Below are positions 1 to 7,689 of a stretch of DNA of 34,110 bases, piece after piece. The notes under the pieces were generated by a model, which saw nothing but the letters and a program-made list of their open reading frames with translations, ran no database searches and was not told the origin of the DNA. The stretch is from Atopostipes suicloacalis DSM 15692 (GTDB lineage Bacteria; Bacillota; Bacilli; Lactobacillales; Carnobacteriaceae_A). The stretch covers positions 1 through 34,110 of the forward strand of contig NZ_FQUF01000025.1 of NCBI RefSeq assembly GCF_900129085.1, given 5' to 3'. Made by a program: the position numbers and the translations under genes. Position 1 is the stretch's first letter. Each line of letters opens with the position of its first letter.

Positions 1-168
1 AGTACAAACGTACTGGAAAGACTAAACGAGGAAGTGCGACGCCGTGAAAATATCATTCGTATTTTTCCTAACCAAGACTCTGCCAATCGTTTGATTGGTG
101 CTGTTTTAATGGATAAACATGAGGAATGGGTAGGGTCTAATAGAAAATATATTTCATTGGAAGATTAA
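1..168 (+). CDS. IS256-family transposase, C-terminal fragment (start outside window)
   Basis: This 55-residue tail of a DDE transposase reads in frame 1 to a TAA stop. It contains ERLNEEVRRRE, then IRIFPNQDSANRLIGAVLMD, then EEW and RKYI, which is the characteristic C-terminus of the IS256 (MULE-like) transposase family. The catalytic DDE residues are upstream and not visible, so activity cannot be judged. No frameshift or internal stop occurs in the visible part. The gene is followed by a large hairpin and then the right inverted repeat, so it appears to be the only gene at this end of the element. Whether the whole element is intact is unknown. Confidence 0.9.
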   Translation, partial: STNVLERLNEEVRRRENIIRIFPNQDSANRLIGAVLMDKHEEWVGSNRKYISLED

Positions 169-172
169 TCCC

Positions 173-279
173 ATGAGGCCTTGACAACGAGCCTCCTTCG
201 GTCTGCCTTTTTGTCTGTGCGGCCGATCAGGCCAGCCTGTCACAAGACTAGCAGACCGAAGCTCATTATCAAGGCTCAT
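173..279. repeat. Long imperfect hairpin between transposase stop and IS right end
   Basis: Arms at 173-206 and 251-279 pair over most of their length. They include a perfect 10-bp block TTCGGTCTGC/GCAGACCGAA, then GAGC/GCTC, CCTTGA/TCAAGG and ATGAG/CTCAT. Two C-A mismatches in the plus strand become G-U pairs in minus-strand RNA. The inner region can pair further (GTCT-GTG with CACAGAC, and GGCC with GGCC around 221-234). It is visibly more GC-rich than its surroundings. The role is not known; blocking transcription across the IS end is one possibility. Confidence 0.75.
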
Positions 280-326
280 TACTTTGTTAGATTATTGAAC
301 AACCAGCGTTAATCACATTGTCTACT

Positions 327-353
327 ATTTTACACAAGATTATGGACTTGACA
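327..353. repeat. IS256-family right terminal inverted repeat
   Basis: On the plus strand this reads TTTTACACAA, then GATTATGGACTTGAC. Read inward it gives GTCAAGTCC...TTGTGTAAAA, matching the general form of IS256-family ends. The left repeat is outside the window. Confidence 0.75.
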
Positions 354-377
354 AGATACAGTAAATCAATAGATTAT
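348..377 (+). promoter_or_regulatory. Possible hybrid promoter: -35 in the IS end, -10 in flanking DNA
   Basis: A perfect TTGACA at 348-353 sits at the outermost bases of the IS right end and points outward. An 18-bp spacer leads to GATTAT (372-377, 4 of 6 to consensus). A second -10-like TATACT lies at 393-398. IS256-type ends are known to supply outward -35 boxes. Activity here is inferred. Confidence 0.45.
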
Positions 378-442
378 CTAACGGAAATCATTTATACTAG
401 TTGCAGAATAAATGCTTTTATTTTAGAAAATTGAAAGAGAGA

Positions 443-1537
443 ATGATTAATTTGAAGATTGGGGCTAGAACGTTTAAAACAAGCCTTGCAATCCTACTTG
501 CAATGATAATCCCTAAATATATTGGGTTAGAAGATGGTGTAGGCTTAGCGACTGCTGCGGTTATATTTTCAATGATGCCTTCTGTTCAAGAAACATTTGA
601 TAAAATAGGAAGTCGGATAATATCTAACATAATTGGAGGAGTCATTGCTTTTTTAGTCTCCAATTATATAGGTGATAGTAACTTATTGATTGCAGCGGCT
701 TCTGCTGTATTAATTGCTATTTTAAATCAATTGAATTTAGGTAGTATGATTGGCCTTTCAACATTAACGACAATTAATGTAATGTTATATCCCGGAAGTA
801 ATATTTTGTTAACAGCGATCCAGCGAGTTTCTGCAACATTAGTCGGCGTATTAATTGCTTTTTTTGTAAATACTTTTGTGCTTCCACCAAAATACGATGT
901 GAAATTTTATCAATTAACCGTAAGTCTAACGGATAATTCTACAAAATATGTTCGATCGATGCTGAGAAAAAACGCTCAATTTCCAATAATGTCAGAAGAT
1001 TTAAAACAACTAAAAAAAGATCTTCATACTTTGAATAAATATTATAAATATATGATGGATCCTATCTATAAACGATTTATCAGTTCAAAATATTATTCAT
1101 TGCTCCGATTTTTAGTTGTATGTAGGCAATCGATTAAGGTGAATCAGATTCTTTATAAGGTAGCTTTTATCATGCATGAATCTGAAAATACCATTAATCA
1201 CTTACCAAAGGAATTACGAACACTGATACGCGAGCGTATGGAGACTTTAATGACTGCCCATGAGCAAATTTTATTAAAATGGAACGGTCGTGTCCTACCC
1301 GATAATGTAAACTTCATGAAATATAGAAATGATTTACGTAAATCTTTTATGGAAGCTTTTTATTTAGAAGCATCTACTGAAGAAGCCATGGAGTATGATT
1401 TTTCGAAAGGAAATGACTTATTAAGTATTATGACCACGATTTTTGAATACGACAAGGAACTTCAACATTTTAATAAATTAACAAATAGCTTTGTAAAATA
1501 TAAAAGAGACGATCAAATTAAATATAAATACGAATAA
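443..1537 (+). CDS. Aromatic acid exporter family (ArAE/DUF939) membrane protein
   Basis: This is a probable inner-membrane protein of the FUSC/aromatic-acid-exporter superfamily, small Gram-positive DUF939 branch. The N-terminal half (about residues 10-150) has hydrophobic helices, opening with the family-typical IGARTFKTSLAILLA and including TFDKIGSRIISNIIGGVIA and the helix-ending FVLPPKYD. The C-terminal half (about 155-360) is a charged, soluble helical domain rich in Tyr and Lys. Substrate is unknown. The ATG at 443 (364 aa) is preferred to an in-frame TTG at 401, which has no ribosome binding site; a TTG at 452, better spaced from AAAGAGAG, is a real alternative. The gene begins about 90 bases after the IS256 end, so its expression may depend on that element. 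Confidence 0.8.
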   Translation: MINLKIGARTFKTSLAILLAMIIPKYIGLEDGVGLATAAVIFSMMPSVQETFDKIGSRIISNIIGGVIAFLVSNYIGDSNLLIAAASAVLIAILNQLNLGSMIGLSTLTTINVMLYPGSNILLTAIQRVSATLVGVLIAFFVNTFVLPPKYDVKFYQLTVSLTDNSTKYVRSMLRKNAQFPIMSEDLKQLKKDLHTLNKYYKYMMDPIYKRFISSKYYSLLRFLVVCRQSIKVNQILYKVAFIMHESENTINHLPKELRTLIRERMETLMTAHEQILLKWNGRVLPDNVNFMKYRNDLRKSFMEAFYLEASTEEAMEYDFSKGNDLLSIMTTIFEYDKELQHFNKLTNSFVKYKRDDQIKYKYE

Positions 1538-1560
1538 CAAATAAATTTTTCTGAATTATT

Positions 1561-1601
1561 AATGAGTGTTGATGGGGAGAGCCAAACCATTGACACTCAT
1601 T
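1561..1601 (+). terminator. 15-bp hairpin after the exporter gene, without U-tract
   Basis: Arms 1561-1575 and 1587-1601 pair over 15 bp (two G-U) around an 11-base loop. The next bases are TATACTG rather than a T run. It could be a weak terminator or an mRNA 3' end stabiliser. Confidence 0.45.
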
Positions 1602-1653
1602 TATACTGTAGTAGTATCTTAACTTTTAAAACGTACAAATATTATTTCTTTTT

Positions 1654-1662
1654 TGTTATACT
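1654..1662 (+). promoter_or_regulatory. Extended -10 promoter for queG
   Basis: TGTTATACT forms an extended -10 element about 25 bases before the queG start. No good -35 is seen at the expected distance. Confidence 0.45.
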
Positions 1663-1686
1663 AATTAAAGAATAAGGGGGGGTAAA

Positions 1687-2844
1687 GTGGTGAATGTGGC
1701 ATTAAAAGAATTAATTCGTGAAAAAGCTTATGATATTGGTATAGATAAAATCGGCTTTACTCATGCTGAACCGTTTTATGAATTAGAAGAATCTCTTAAA
1801 AAACAACATAAAAAAGGACATCAATCTGGATTTGAGCATAAAATTCTTAAAGAAAGAATTTACCCCGAATTAATATTTGACCAGCCCGAAACTATTATTT
1901 CCATCGCTCTGGCCTATCCTTCAAAAATAAAAAATCAGCCTAAACGAGTTCGAGGAGAGCGAAGAGGAGAATTTGCCCGAGCATCTCGGGGTAGAGATTA
2001 TCACTTTGTCTTACAAGAGCATATCGACCAATTGGTTGATTACATGAAAAATGTATTGGGCGAAGAAGCTGAATTTAAATCGATGGTGGATACGGGGGAA
2101 TTAATTGATGTAGCTGTTGCGTCTCGAGCAGGAATAGGATTTATCGGTAGAAATGGTTTATTAATTACTAAAGAGTTTGGTTCGTATGTTTATTTAGGAG
2201 AAATTATTACAAACATTCCTTTTGAACCAGATCCACCAGTAGGTTATAATTGTGGAGATTGCTGGCGGTGTATAAATGGTTGCCCTACACAAGCATTGCT
2301 TGGAAATGGTGAAATGAATGCCAAAAAATGCTTATCTTATCAAACTCAAACAAAAAGTTATATGCCAGAAAATTATCGAAAATCGATGCGTCATGTAATC
2401 TATGGTTGTGATATATGTCAAATAGTTTGTCCATACAACCAAGGGATTGATTTTCATTTGCACGAAGAAATGGAACCTGATTATGAAAGGGTTCATCCCA
2501 GATTGGAGCCCATGCTCACTATTTCAAATAAAAAATTCAGAGAGCAATTTGGACAGATGGCTGGATCTTGGAGGGGAAAGAAACCTTTACAAAGAAATGC
2601 AATCATTGCATTAGCCAACTATCGGGATCGTCGTTCTATACCAACTCTTTTAAAATTAATAGAAGATGATCCACGCCCCATGATTCGTGGAACTGCTGCT
2701 TGGGCTATTTCTAAAATAATGGTGAAAAATCCAAACAAAGAAATCATTTCTTTTCTGCAAGAAGCTTTAACTATAGAAGAGGACTCTGAAACTATTGATG
2801 AATTTACTCAAGCAATAAAGCGGCTAGAAGAAAATATAGAATAA
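1687..2844 (+). CDS. queG: Epoxyqueuosine reductase QueG
   Basis: Cobalamin- and iron-sulfur-dependent enzyme that reduces epoxyqueuosine to queuosine at position 34 of tRNAs with GUN anticodons, the last step of queuosine synthesis. The 385-aa length is typical. A catalytic-region block contains [17 protein letters not shown] (Asp135 fits the family acid). Two ferredoxin-like clusters follow: C189-GD-C192-WR-C195-ING-C199-P and C241-DI-C244-QIV-C248-P. The C-terminal 80 residues look like HEAT-type helical repeats ([11 protein letters not shown]). Start is GTG at 1687, with GTG 1690 possible; an AAGGGGGG ribosome site lies just upstream. trmL and trhA follow closely on the same strand, probably as one operon. 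Confidence 0.95.
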   Translation: MVNVALKELIREKAYDIGIDKIGFTHAEPFYELEESLKKQHKKGHQSGFEHKILKERIYPELIFDQPETIISIALAYPSKIKNQPKRVRGERRGEFARASRGRDYHFVLQEHIDQLVDYMKNVLGEEAEFKSMVDTGELIDVAVASRAGIGFIGRNGLLITKEFGSYVYLGEIITNIPFEPDPPVGYNCGDCWRCINGCPTQALLGNGEMNAKKCLSYQTQTKSYMPENYRKSMRHVIYGCDICQIVCPYNQGIDFHLHEEMEPDYERVHPRLEPMLTISNKKFREQFGQMAGSWRGKKPLQRNAIIALANYRDRRSIPTLLKLIEDDPRPMIRGTAAWAISKIMVKNPNKEIISFLQEALTIEEDSETIDEFTQAIKRLEENIE

Positions 2845-2894
2845 ACTATTTTTAATGATTATTAAAAAGTAAGTATAGAAAGAAGACATTGTAC

Positions 2895-3401
2895 ATGAAC
2901 CATATCGTATTATATAAACCACAAATTCCACCAAATACTGGGAATATTGTAAGAACCTGTGCAGGGACGGACGCTCATTTACATTTGATTTTTCCCTTAG
3001 GATTTAGTTTGGAAGATAAAATGCTTAAACGAGCGGGGTTAGATTACTGGAATGAATTAAAAGTGACTTCCCATAAAAGTTTAAAATCCTTTTTAGAATA
3101 TGCAAAAGGTGGACATCTTCATTTAGTGACTAAGTTTGCACATCAAACGTATACCGATGTTGATTATTCAGACACTGAGGAAGATCACTATTTTATTTTT
3201 GGAAAAGAAACGACAGGTTTGCCAGAAAAATTCATGAGAGAAAATGAAGAAAACTGTATAAGGATTCCTATGGATGATACACATATTCGTTCTTTAAATT
3301 TATCAAATACGGTTTCTATTATTGTATACGAAGCCTTACGTCAGCAAAATTTTCAACATATGGATTTAACGAAACACTATGATAAAGATAAATTGGATTA
3401 A
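2895..3401 (+). CDS. trmL: tRNA (cytidine/uridine-34-2'-O)-methyltransferase TrmL
   Basis: SPOUT-class methyltransferase that 2'-O-methylates the wobble nucleotide of certain tRNA-Leu isoacceptors using S-adenosylmethionine. The knotted SpoU-fold motifs are present: PPNTGNIVRTCAGT near the N-terminus, FGKETTGLPE in the middle, and IRIPM..THIRSLNLSNTVSIIVYEALR near the C-terminus. The compact 168-aa form without an N-terminal RNA-binding domain fits TrmL (CspR) rather than TrmH. ATG 2895 is preferred over the in-frame TTG at 2889 because the GAAAGAAG ribosome site would be too close to the latter. It follows queG by 50 bases; both enzymes act on the tRNA anticodon loop. Confidence 0.95.
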   Translation: MNHIVLYKPQIPPNTGNIVRTCAGTDAHLHLIFPLGFSLEDKMLKRAGLDYWNELKVTSHKSLKSFLEYAKGGHLHLVTKFAHQTYTDVDYSDTEEDHYFIFGKETTGLPEKFMRENEENCIRIPMDDTHIRSLNLSNTVSIIVYEALRQQNFQHMDLTKHYDKDKLD

Positions 3402-3440
3402 GACCGTAAGAAAGAATATTAAAGAGGAGGAAATATATAA

Positions 3441-4085
3441 ATGACAAAATCAATTACCAAAAATGAATTGCTTGTAGAAATATTTAATGCGATCACACAT
3501 GGAATTGTAGCTTTACTCGGTGTCGTTTCTATGATTTTTTTGTTAGATAAAGCTTTATCTAATCCCCAAGTTGTTATTTCTGAAGTTATAGCATATAGTA
3601 TTTATGGAACAAGTTTAATTATGTTATTTTTAGCTTCAACTTTGTATCACAGTTTTAGTTTTTCAAATTATAAAGAACTCTTCCAAAAGATTGATCATGC
3701 ATCGATATATTTATTAATTGCGGGAACATATACGCCTTATCTAATGGTCACAGTAGGTGGAGCAGTTGGCTATATCTTTTTAGCTATTGTTTGGATAGCA
3801 GCATTGGCAGGTGTCATCTTTGAAGTTGTTTGGACGAATCGTTTCCCTAAATTGAGTACTTACTTATACTTAATTATGGGATGGATGGGTGTCTTTTTAA
3901 TTTATCCTTTATATCAATCGCTTCAAATGAATGGAATCATCTTGCTGTTCCTTGGAGGGCTTTCATATTCAATAGGAACTATCTTTTATAAGATGAAGCA
4001 TTTGGATTGGATGCATGTTATCTGGCATTTATTCGTAGCTACCGGAGCTATCTTTATGTATTTTAGCATTTATTTATATGTTTAA
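3441..4085 (+). CDS. trhA: Hemolysin III / PAQR-family membrane protein TrhA
   Basis: This 214-aa integral membrane protein has about seven predicted hydrophobic segments and belongs to the PAQR (progestin/adipoQ receptor)-hemolysin III family. Signature blocks are visible: HGIVALLGV near the N-terminus, ASTLYHSF, KIDHASIYLLIAGTYTPY in the middle, and VIWHLFVATGAIFMYFS at the end. The conserved His, Ser and Asp residues form the putative metal site of the family. Members have been linked to membrane fluidity homeostasis; the historical hemolysin label need not imply toxicity. A strong AGAGGAGG site precedes ATG 3441. It is last in the queG-trmL-trhA run and is followed by a terminator. Confidence 0.9.
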   Translation: MTKSITKNELLVEIFNAITHGIVALLGVVSMIFLLDKALSNPQVVISEVIAYSIYGTSLIMLFLASTLYHSFSFSNYKELFQKIDHASIYLLIAGTYTPYLMVTVGGAVGYIFLAIVWIAALAGVIFEVVWTNRFPKLSTYLYLIMGWMGVFLIYPLYQSLQMNGIILLFLGGLSYSIGTIFYKMKHLDWMHVIWHLFVATGAIFMYFSIYLYV

Positions 4086-4128
4086 TATATTTAAGGATAG
4101 AAGAGGTTTTAAACTTAAAAATTCAAAC

Positions 4129-4177
4129 AGCTGGCCTTCTTTTACATGAATAGTAAAGAAAAAGCCAGCTATTTTTG
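4129..4177 (+). terminator. Rho-independent terminator after trhA (hairpin shared with convergent argS)
   Basis: AGCTGGC (4129-4135) pairs with GCCAGCT (4164-4170), with further inner pairing of TTTTAC to GTAAA, followed by ATTTTTG. The hairpin sits between convergent genes and may also stop argS transcripts, though the T run is weaker on that side. Confidence 0.8.
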
Positions 4178-4204
4178 TCTTAAATATTAAATTTAGTAAT
4201 AAGC

Positions 4205-5905
4205 TTACATTTCATCAGGTGCTTGGACACCTAAGATTCGTAAATCCTCTTCCAGCATTAATGCCACAGAGTATACAAGTGCTAAACGACTATCTTTTTC
4301 TGGATGATCATCTAAAACACGGATGTTTGCATAAAATCGGTTAAATGCTTGAGCAACATGTAAAGCATGCTTTGCGATAATAGAAGGTTCAAATTCTTGA
4401 TGGGCTCTTGCTAGGTTATCGCTAAATGACTGAATAAGTTTAATAATTGGCCAACTGTACTGGTCGGTTAATGAATAATTTTGATCTTTAATAAAGTCAT
4501 TTGCATCTACATTAGCTTTTTTCAAAATACTTAAAGCACGAGCACGAGTGTATTGAACATAGGGTCCTGTTTCGCCTTCAAATTGTACAATTTCATCTAG
4601 ATTGAAATTAAAATCATTTCGGCGATCATGTTGCAAGTCATGGAATAAAACTGCTCCAACACCAACTTGTTCGGCTACTTCTTCCTTATTAGAAAGGGTA
4701 GGGTTCTTTTCATTAATTAGTAGAAGAGCACGTTCTACCGCTTCATTTAGGACATCTTCTAATAAAACAACCTTACCTCGGCGAGTAGACATTTTAGCCC
4801 CATCTATTGAAATTAATCCAAAAATAATATGATGGATGTCTTCTTCCCATTGATAACCCATTTTATTTAAAACAGCTTTTAATTGGTTAAAGTGATAAAT
4901 TTGATCTTGTCCTACAACATATAAGGCTTGATCGAAATCATACGTTCTTTTACGATATAAAGCGGCTGCAATATCACGAGTAATATATAAAGTCGCTCCA
5001 TCTTGTTTTTTGATTAATGCAGGTTGTAAATCATATTCGTCCAGACGTACTACTTGAGCCCCTTGGTCTTCAATGAGCAACTCTTTCTCTGTTAAAATAT
5101 CGACTACTTCATCCATTTTATCATTGAAAAAAGCTTCGCCGTTCATAGAGTCAAAAGTAATACCTAACCGTTCATAAATGGTGTTAAATTCATTTAAAGA
5201 TTCTTCACGGAACCAGCGCCATAGCTGTACGGCTTCTTCATCCCCAGCTTCGAGTTTTCTGAACCATTCACGACCAACACTTTCTAATTCTGGCTCTTCT
5301 TCCAGTTCTTCGTGGAAACGAACATATAATTCATTCAATTCAGCAATAGGGTTAGTGCGAACTTTTTCTTCTTCACCCCAAAGTTTATAAGCGGTAATTA
5401 GACGACCAAATTGTGTCCCCCAATCTCCTAAATAATTAATTTTAATCGGATTGTATCCCAGTTTATCCACGATATTAGCCAAAGCATTTCCGATAACAGT
5501 AGAGCGCAAATGTCCCATTGACATAGGTTTTGCGATATTTGGGGATGACATATCAAGAGGAATATTTTTCCCGTTTCCAATATCACTTGCTCCATAATTT
5601 TCTTTTGCCGAAAGTATTTCTCCTAACACTTCCGCACTGACTTCTCCTTTATCTAAATAAAAGTTTAAATAAGGTCCTACAGCTTTTACAGAAGAAACGA
5701 CTTCAGAAGAAAATTCTTTTGAAAGATCTGCTGCGATTTCTGCAGGATTTTTACGAAAAACTTTTGCTAATTGGAAAGTAGGGAAAGCTAAATCACCGTG
5801 TTCTTCAATTTTTGGTTTTTCAAGTAAGTGGTAAATTTTATCTATTGTTAAATGATCACTCAATTGAGTGGATAAATCTTCAGCGATTATTTTTTTATAA
5901 TCCAA
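4205..5905 (-). CDS. argS: Arginyl-tRNA synthetase
   Basis: Class I aminoacyl-tRNA synthetase that charges tRNA-Arg. The 566-aa length is normal. An N-terminal Add-1-type domain (about residues 1-100) comes first. The catalytic core carries the HIGH-type signature SPNIAKPMSMGHLRS (G131-H132-L133-R134) and the KMSKS variant AKMSTRRG (K371-M372-S373). The C-terminal DALR anticodon-binding domain ends in RILGVQAPDEM, whose final Met is typical of ArgS. The start is TTG at 5905 on the minus strand, about eight bases after a strong GAGGAGGT site. It has its own promoter about 70 bases upstream and no T-box-like leader, so arginine-responsive control is not evident here. Confidence 0.97.
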   Translation of the reverse strand: MDYKKIIAEDLSTQLSDHLTIDKIYHLLEKPKIEEHGDLAFPTFQLAKVFRKNPAEIAADLSKEFSSEVVSSVKAVGPYLNFYLDKGEVSAEVLGEILSAKENYGASDIGNGKNIPLDMSSPNIAKPMSMGHLRSTVIGNALANIVDKLGYNPIKINYLGDWGTQFGRLITAYKLWGEEEKVRTNPIAELNELYVRFHEELEEEPELESVGREWFRKLEAGDEEAVQLWRWFREESLNEFNTIYERLGITFDSMNGEAFFNDKMDEVVDILTEKELLIEDQGAQVVRLDEYDLQPALIKKQDGATLYITRDIAAALYRKRTYDFDQALYVVGQDQIYHFNQLKAVLNKMGYQWEEDIHHIIFGLISIDGAKMSTRRGKVVLLEDVLNEAVERALLLINEKNPTLSNKEEVAEQVGVGAVLFHDLQHDRRNDFNFNLDEIVQFEGETGPYVQYTRARALSILKKANVDANDFIKDQNYSLTDQYSWPIIKLIQSFSDNLARAHQEFEPSIIAKHALHVAQAFNRFYANIRVLDDHPEKDSRLALVYSVALMLEEDLRILGVQAPDEM

Positions 5906-5971
5906 CTCAATACCTCCTCATAATATTTACGATCTTATTTATGTATTCATAACGCATAAATTCGCTATGGT

Positions 5972-6000
5972 ATTATATCAAATCCAAGGCTTTTGGGCAA
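5972..6000 (-). promoter_or_regulatory. Promoter of argS
   Basis: On the minus strand, TTGCCC (6000-5995), a 17-bp spacer, then TATAAT (5977-5972) preceded by TGA, making an extended -10. The predicted start of transcription is about 60 bases before the argS start codon. Confidence 0.7.
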
Positions 6001-6016
6001 ATTTCATTCTATAAAT

Positions 6017-6056
6017 AAAAAATTAAAGGCAAAGAATGCTCGTGCATATCTTTGCC
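6017..6056 (-). terminator. Rho-independent terminator of zwf
   Basis: On the minus strand GGCAAAG-ATGC pairs with GCAT-CTTTGCC (6056-6028), followed by TTTAATTTTTT. It lies 29 bases past the zwf stop. Confidence 0.85.
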
Positions 6057-6084
6057 TAAATAATCAATCGCATTAAAAATTTAG

Positions 6085-7533
6085 TTAATTCCAAATCCAA
6101 TAATTGTTGTCATTTTCTAGTAATTCATTTGCCTCTTTAGGCCCATTTGTGTTTGCTTCATACAAATAAAGTGGGCTGTCAGCATTAGTCCAAGCTTCGC
6201 GTATAGAATCTATATATTTCCAAGATTCTGCTAGTTCATCCCAATGGACGAAGTTTGTTTTATCTCCAGTTAAAGCACTTAATATTAATCGCTCATAATC
6301 CTCTGGAGCATCAGCAGATGGTTGATAGGTTAAATGAATAGGTTCTATTTCAAAAGCATGACCGATTTTTTTATTATTTAACTGAAGAGAAAGTCCTTCA
6401 TCTGGGCCAATATGAATGCTCAAAACGTTCTCTTTAACTTCTTGTGCTGGGAAAAAGGTTGTTGCATCATTTTTAAACACAATATCTATTTGAGTTTTTT
6501 TGGCTTTCATTCGTTTCCCTGTTCGAATATATAGAGGAACACCTTTCCAGTTTTCATGGGTAGATTCAATCTTTCCAGCAACGAAAGTTTCAACAGTTGA
6601 ATCAGGGTCAACTTCGTGTTCAGAAACATAGTCTAAAATATCCAAATTATCTTTTGAAGAGCTGTACTGACCACGTACAAAATTGTGATTAATATTATCT
6701 TTATTTATTATTTTTAAATCTCTTAAGGCTTCAACTTTTACTTTACGTATGGCATTTGAATCATTAGATTTTGGTTCATCCATATATAAAAAGCTTACTA
6801 TCTGCAGCACATGGTTTTGAACCATATCTCTCAAAGCACCGCTTTGTTCATAATAGGCACCACGTTCTTCGACACCCATATCTTCAGCAAGAGTAACTTG
6901 AATGTTTGAAACAAAATCTTTATTCCATATTTTTTTGAATAGAGGGTTTCCAAAGCGAAGAGCTAGCAGCATTTGTATCATTTCTTTACCTAAATAATGG
7001 TCAATTCGGTAAATCTGTTCTTCACTAAAGGATTCTAAGATATCATTGTTTAATACATCAGAGTTTACAAAGTCTGAGCCGAATGGTTTCTCAATAATTA
7101 ACCGATTAAAGCCATTCTCTGTGATAAGGTTCTCAGCTCTTAAATGAGAAGAGACAGTTCCAAAGAAACTCGGGGACACCGAAAGATAGAAGACACGGTT
7201 TCCTTCAAGATCGTATTCTTCATCTAATTCGTCTGCTAATTTCAATAAGGATATATAATTCTCGGTATCATTTACATTATGTGATTGATAACGAAAATGG
7301 CTTGCAAATTCTTTAGCATCTTCATCCGATTTTTTAATTTCTTGAATTGAATCATAAACAACTTCTTGGTAATAAGGATCGGACCATTCTCTACGAGCCG
7401 TTCCAATAACTGCAAAATTTTCATTTAAATAATTCTTTTTATACAGTTTATATAGAGCAGGGTATAATTTTCGATAAGCTAAATCGCCTGTTCCACCAAA
7501 AATAATAAACAAAGCTTTTTTATTTTGTGCCAT
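6085..7533 (-). CDS. zwf: Glucose-6-phosphate 1-dehydrogenase
   Basis: Oxidises glucose 6-phosphate to 6-phosphogluconolactone with reduction of NADP (or NAD), the entry step of the oxidative pentose phosphate pathway. The N-terminal Rossmann fold begins at once with FGGTGDLAYRKLYPALY (residues 12-28). The active-site signature RIDHYLGKE is at 176-184, including His179. IRTGKRMKAKKTQI lies in the substrate and tetramer domain. The 482-aa length is normal. ATG 7533 follows AAAGGTGA at good spacing. It is flanked by its own promoter and terminator, so it is probably monocistronic and divergent from cshB. No gnd or pgl gene is adjacent. Confidence 0.96.
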   Translation of the reverse strand: MAQNKKALFIIFGGTGDLAYRKLYPALYKLYKKNYLNENFAVIGTARREWSDPYYQEVVYDSIQEIKKSDEDAKEFASHFRYQSHNVNDTENYISLLKLADELDEEYDLEGNRVFYLSVSPSFFGTVSSHLRAENLITENGFNRLIIEKPFGSDFVNSDVLNNDILESFSEEQIYRIDHYLGKEMIQMLLALRFGNPLFKKIWNKDFVSNIQVTLAEDMGVEERGAYYEQSGALRDMVQNHVLQIVSFLYMDEPKSNDSNAIRKVKVEALRDLKIINKDNINHNFVRGQYSSSKDNLDILDYVSEHEVDPDSTVETFVAGKIESTHENWKGVPLYIRTGKRMKAKKTQIDIVFKNDATTFFPAQEVKENVLSIHIGPDEGLSLQLNNKKIGHAFEIEPIHLTYQPSADAPEDYERLILSALTGDKTNFVHWDELAESWKYIDSIREAWTNADSPLYLYEANTNGPKEANELLENDNNYWIWN

Positions 7534-7566
7534 TTTTTAATCACCTTTTCTAACGTACTTAATTCT

Positions 7567-7595
7567 ATTTTACTTTGTATTTAAACGTGAAGCAA
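7567..7595 (-). promoter_or_regulatory. Promoter of zwf
   Basis: On the minus strand TTGCTT (7595-7590), exactly 17 bp, TAAAAT (7572-7567). The -10 lies 34 bases before the zwf start codon. Confidence 0.65.
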
Positions 7596-7689
7596 ATTTC
7601 ATGAAGCATTCATTTCTAAATATAAAACTAGCACTAGATGTTTGACTTTGGTAGAATGTTAAAGAACCTAGTTAGGAGAGGAATAAGCA

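Larger units (their letters stand above)
1..353 (+). mobile_element. Right-hand part of an IS256-family insertion sequence
   Basis: The segment holds the C-terminal codons of an IS256-type transposase, a roughly 105-base hairpin region and a terminal repeat. Reading inward from about base 353, the terminal repeat contains AAGTCC, TA and TTGTGTAAAA, the pattern of IS256-family ends. The left end lies outside the window, so the inverted-repeat partner and the 8-9 bp target duplication usual for the family cannot be checked. The exact last base is uncertain by one or two positions. Identification rests on both the protein tail and the repeat. Confidence 0.85.

Noticed and set aside
401-442. Exporter start at TTG 401
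   Set aside because: No Shine-Dalgarno sequence is present, and the extra 14 residues do not resemble the family N-terminus.
4602-5390. Plus-strand ORFs opposite argS
   Set aside because: Serine-rich low-complexity translations typical of antisense frames over a well-supported gene.
5906-6016. T-box or other riboswitch before argS
   Set aside because: The predicted leader is only about 60 bases, with no T-box core and no terminator.
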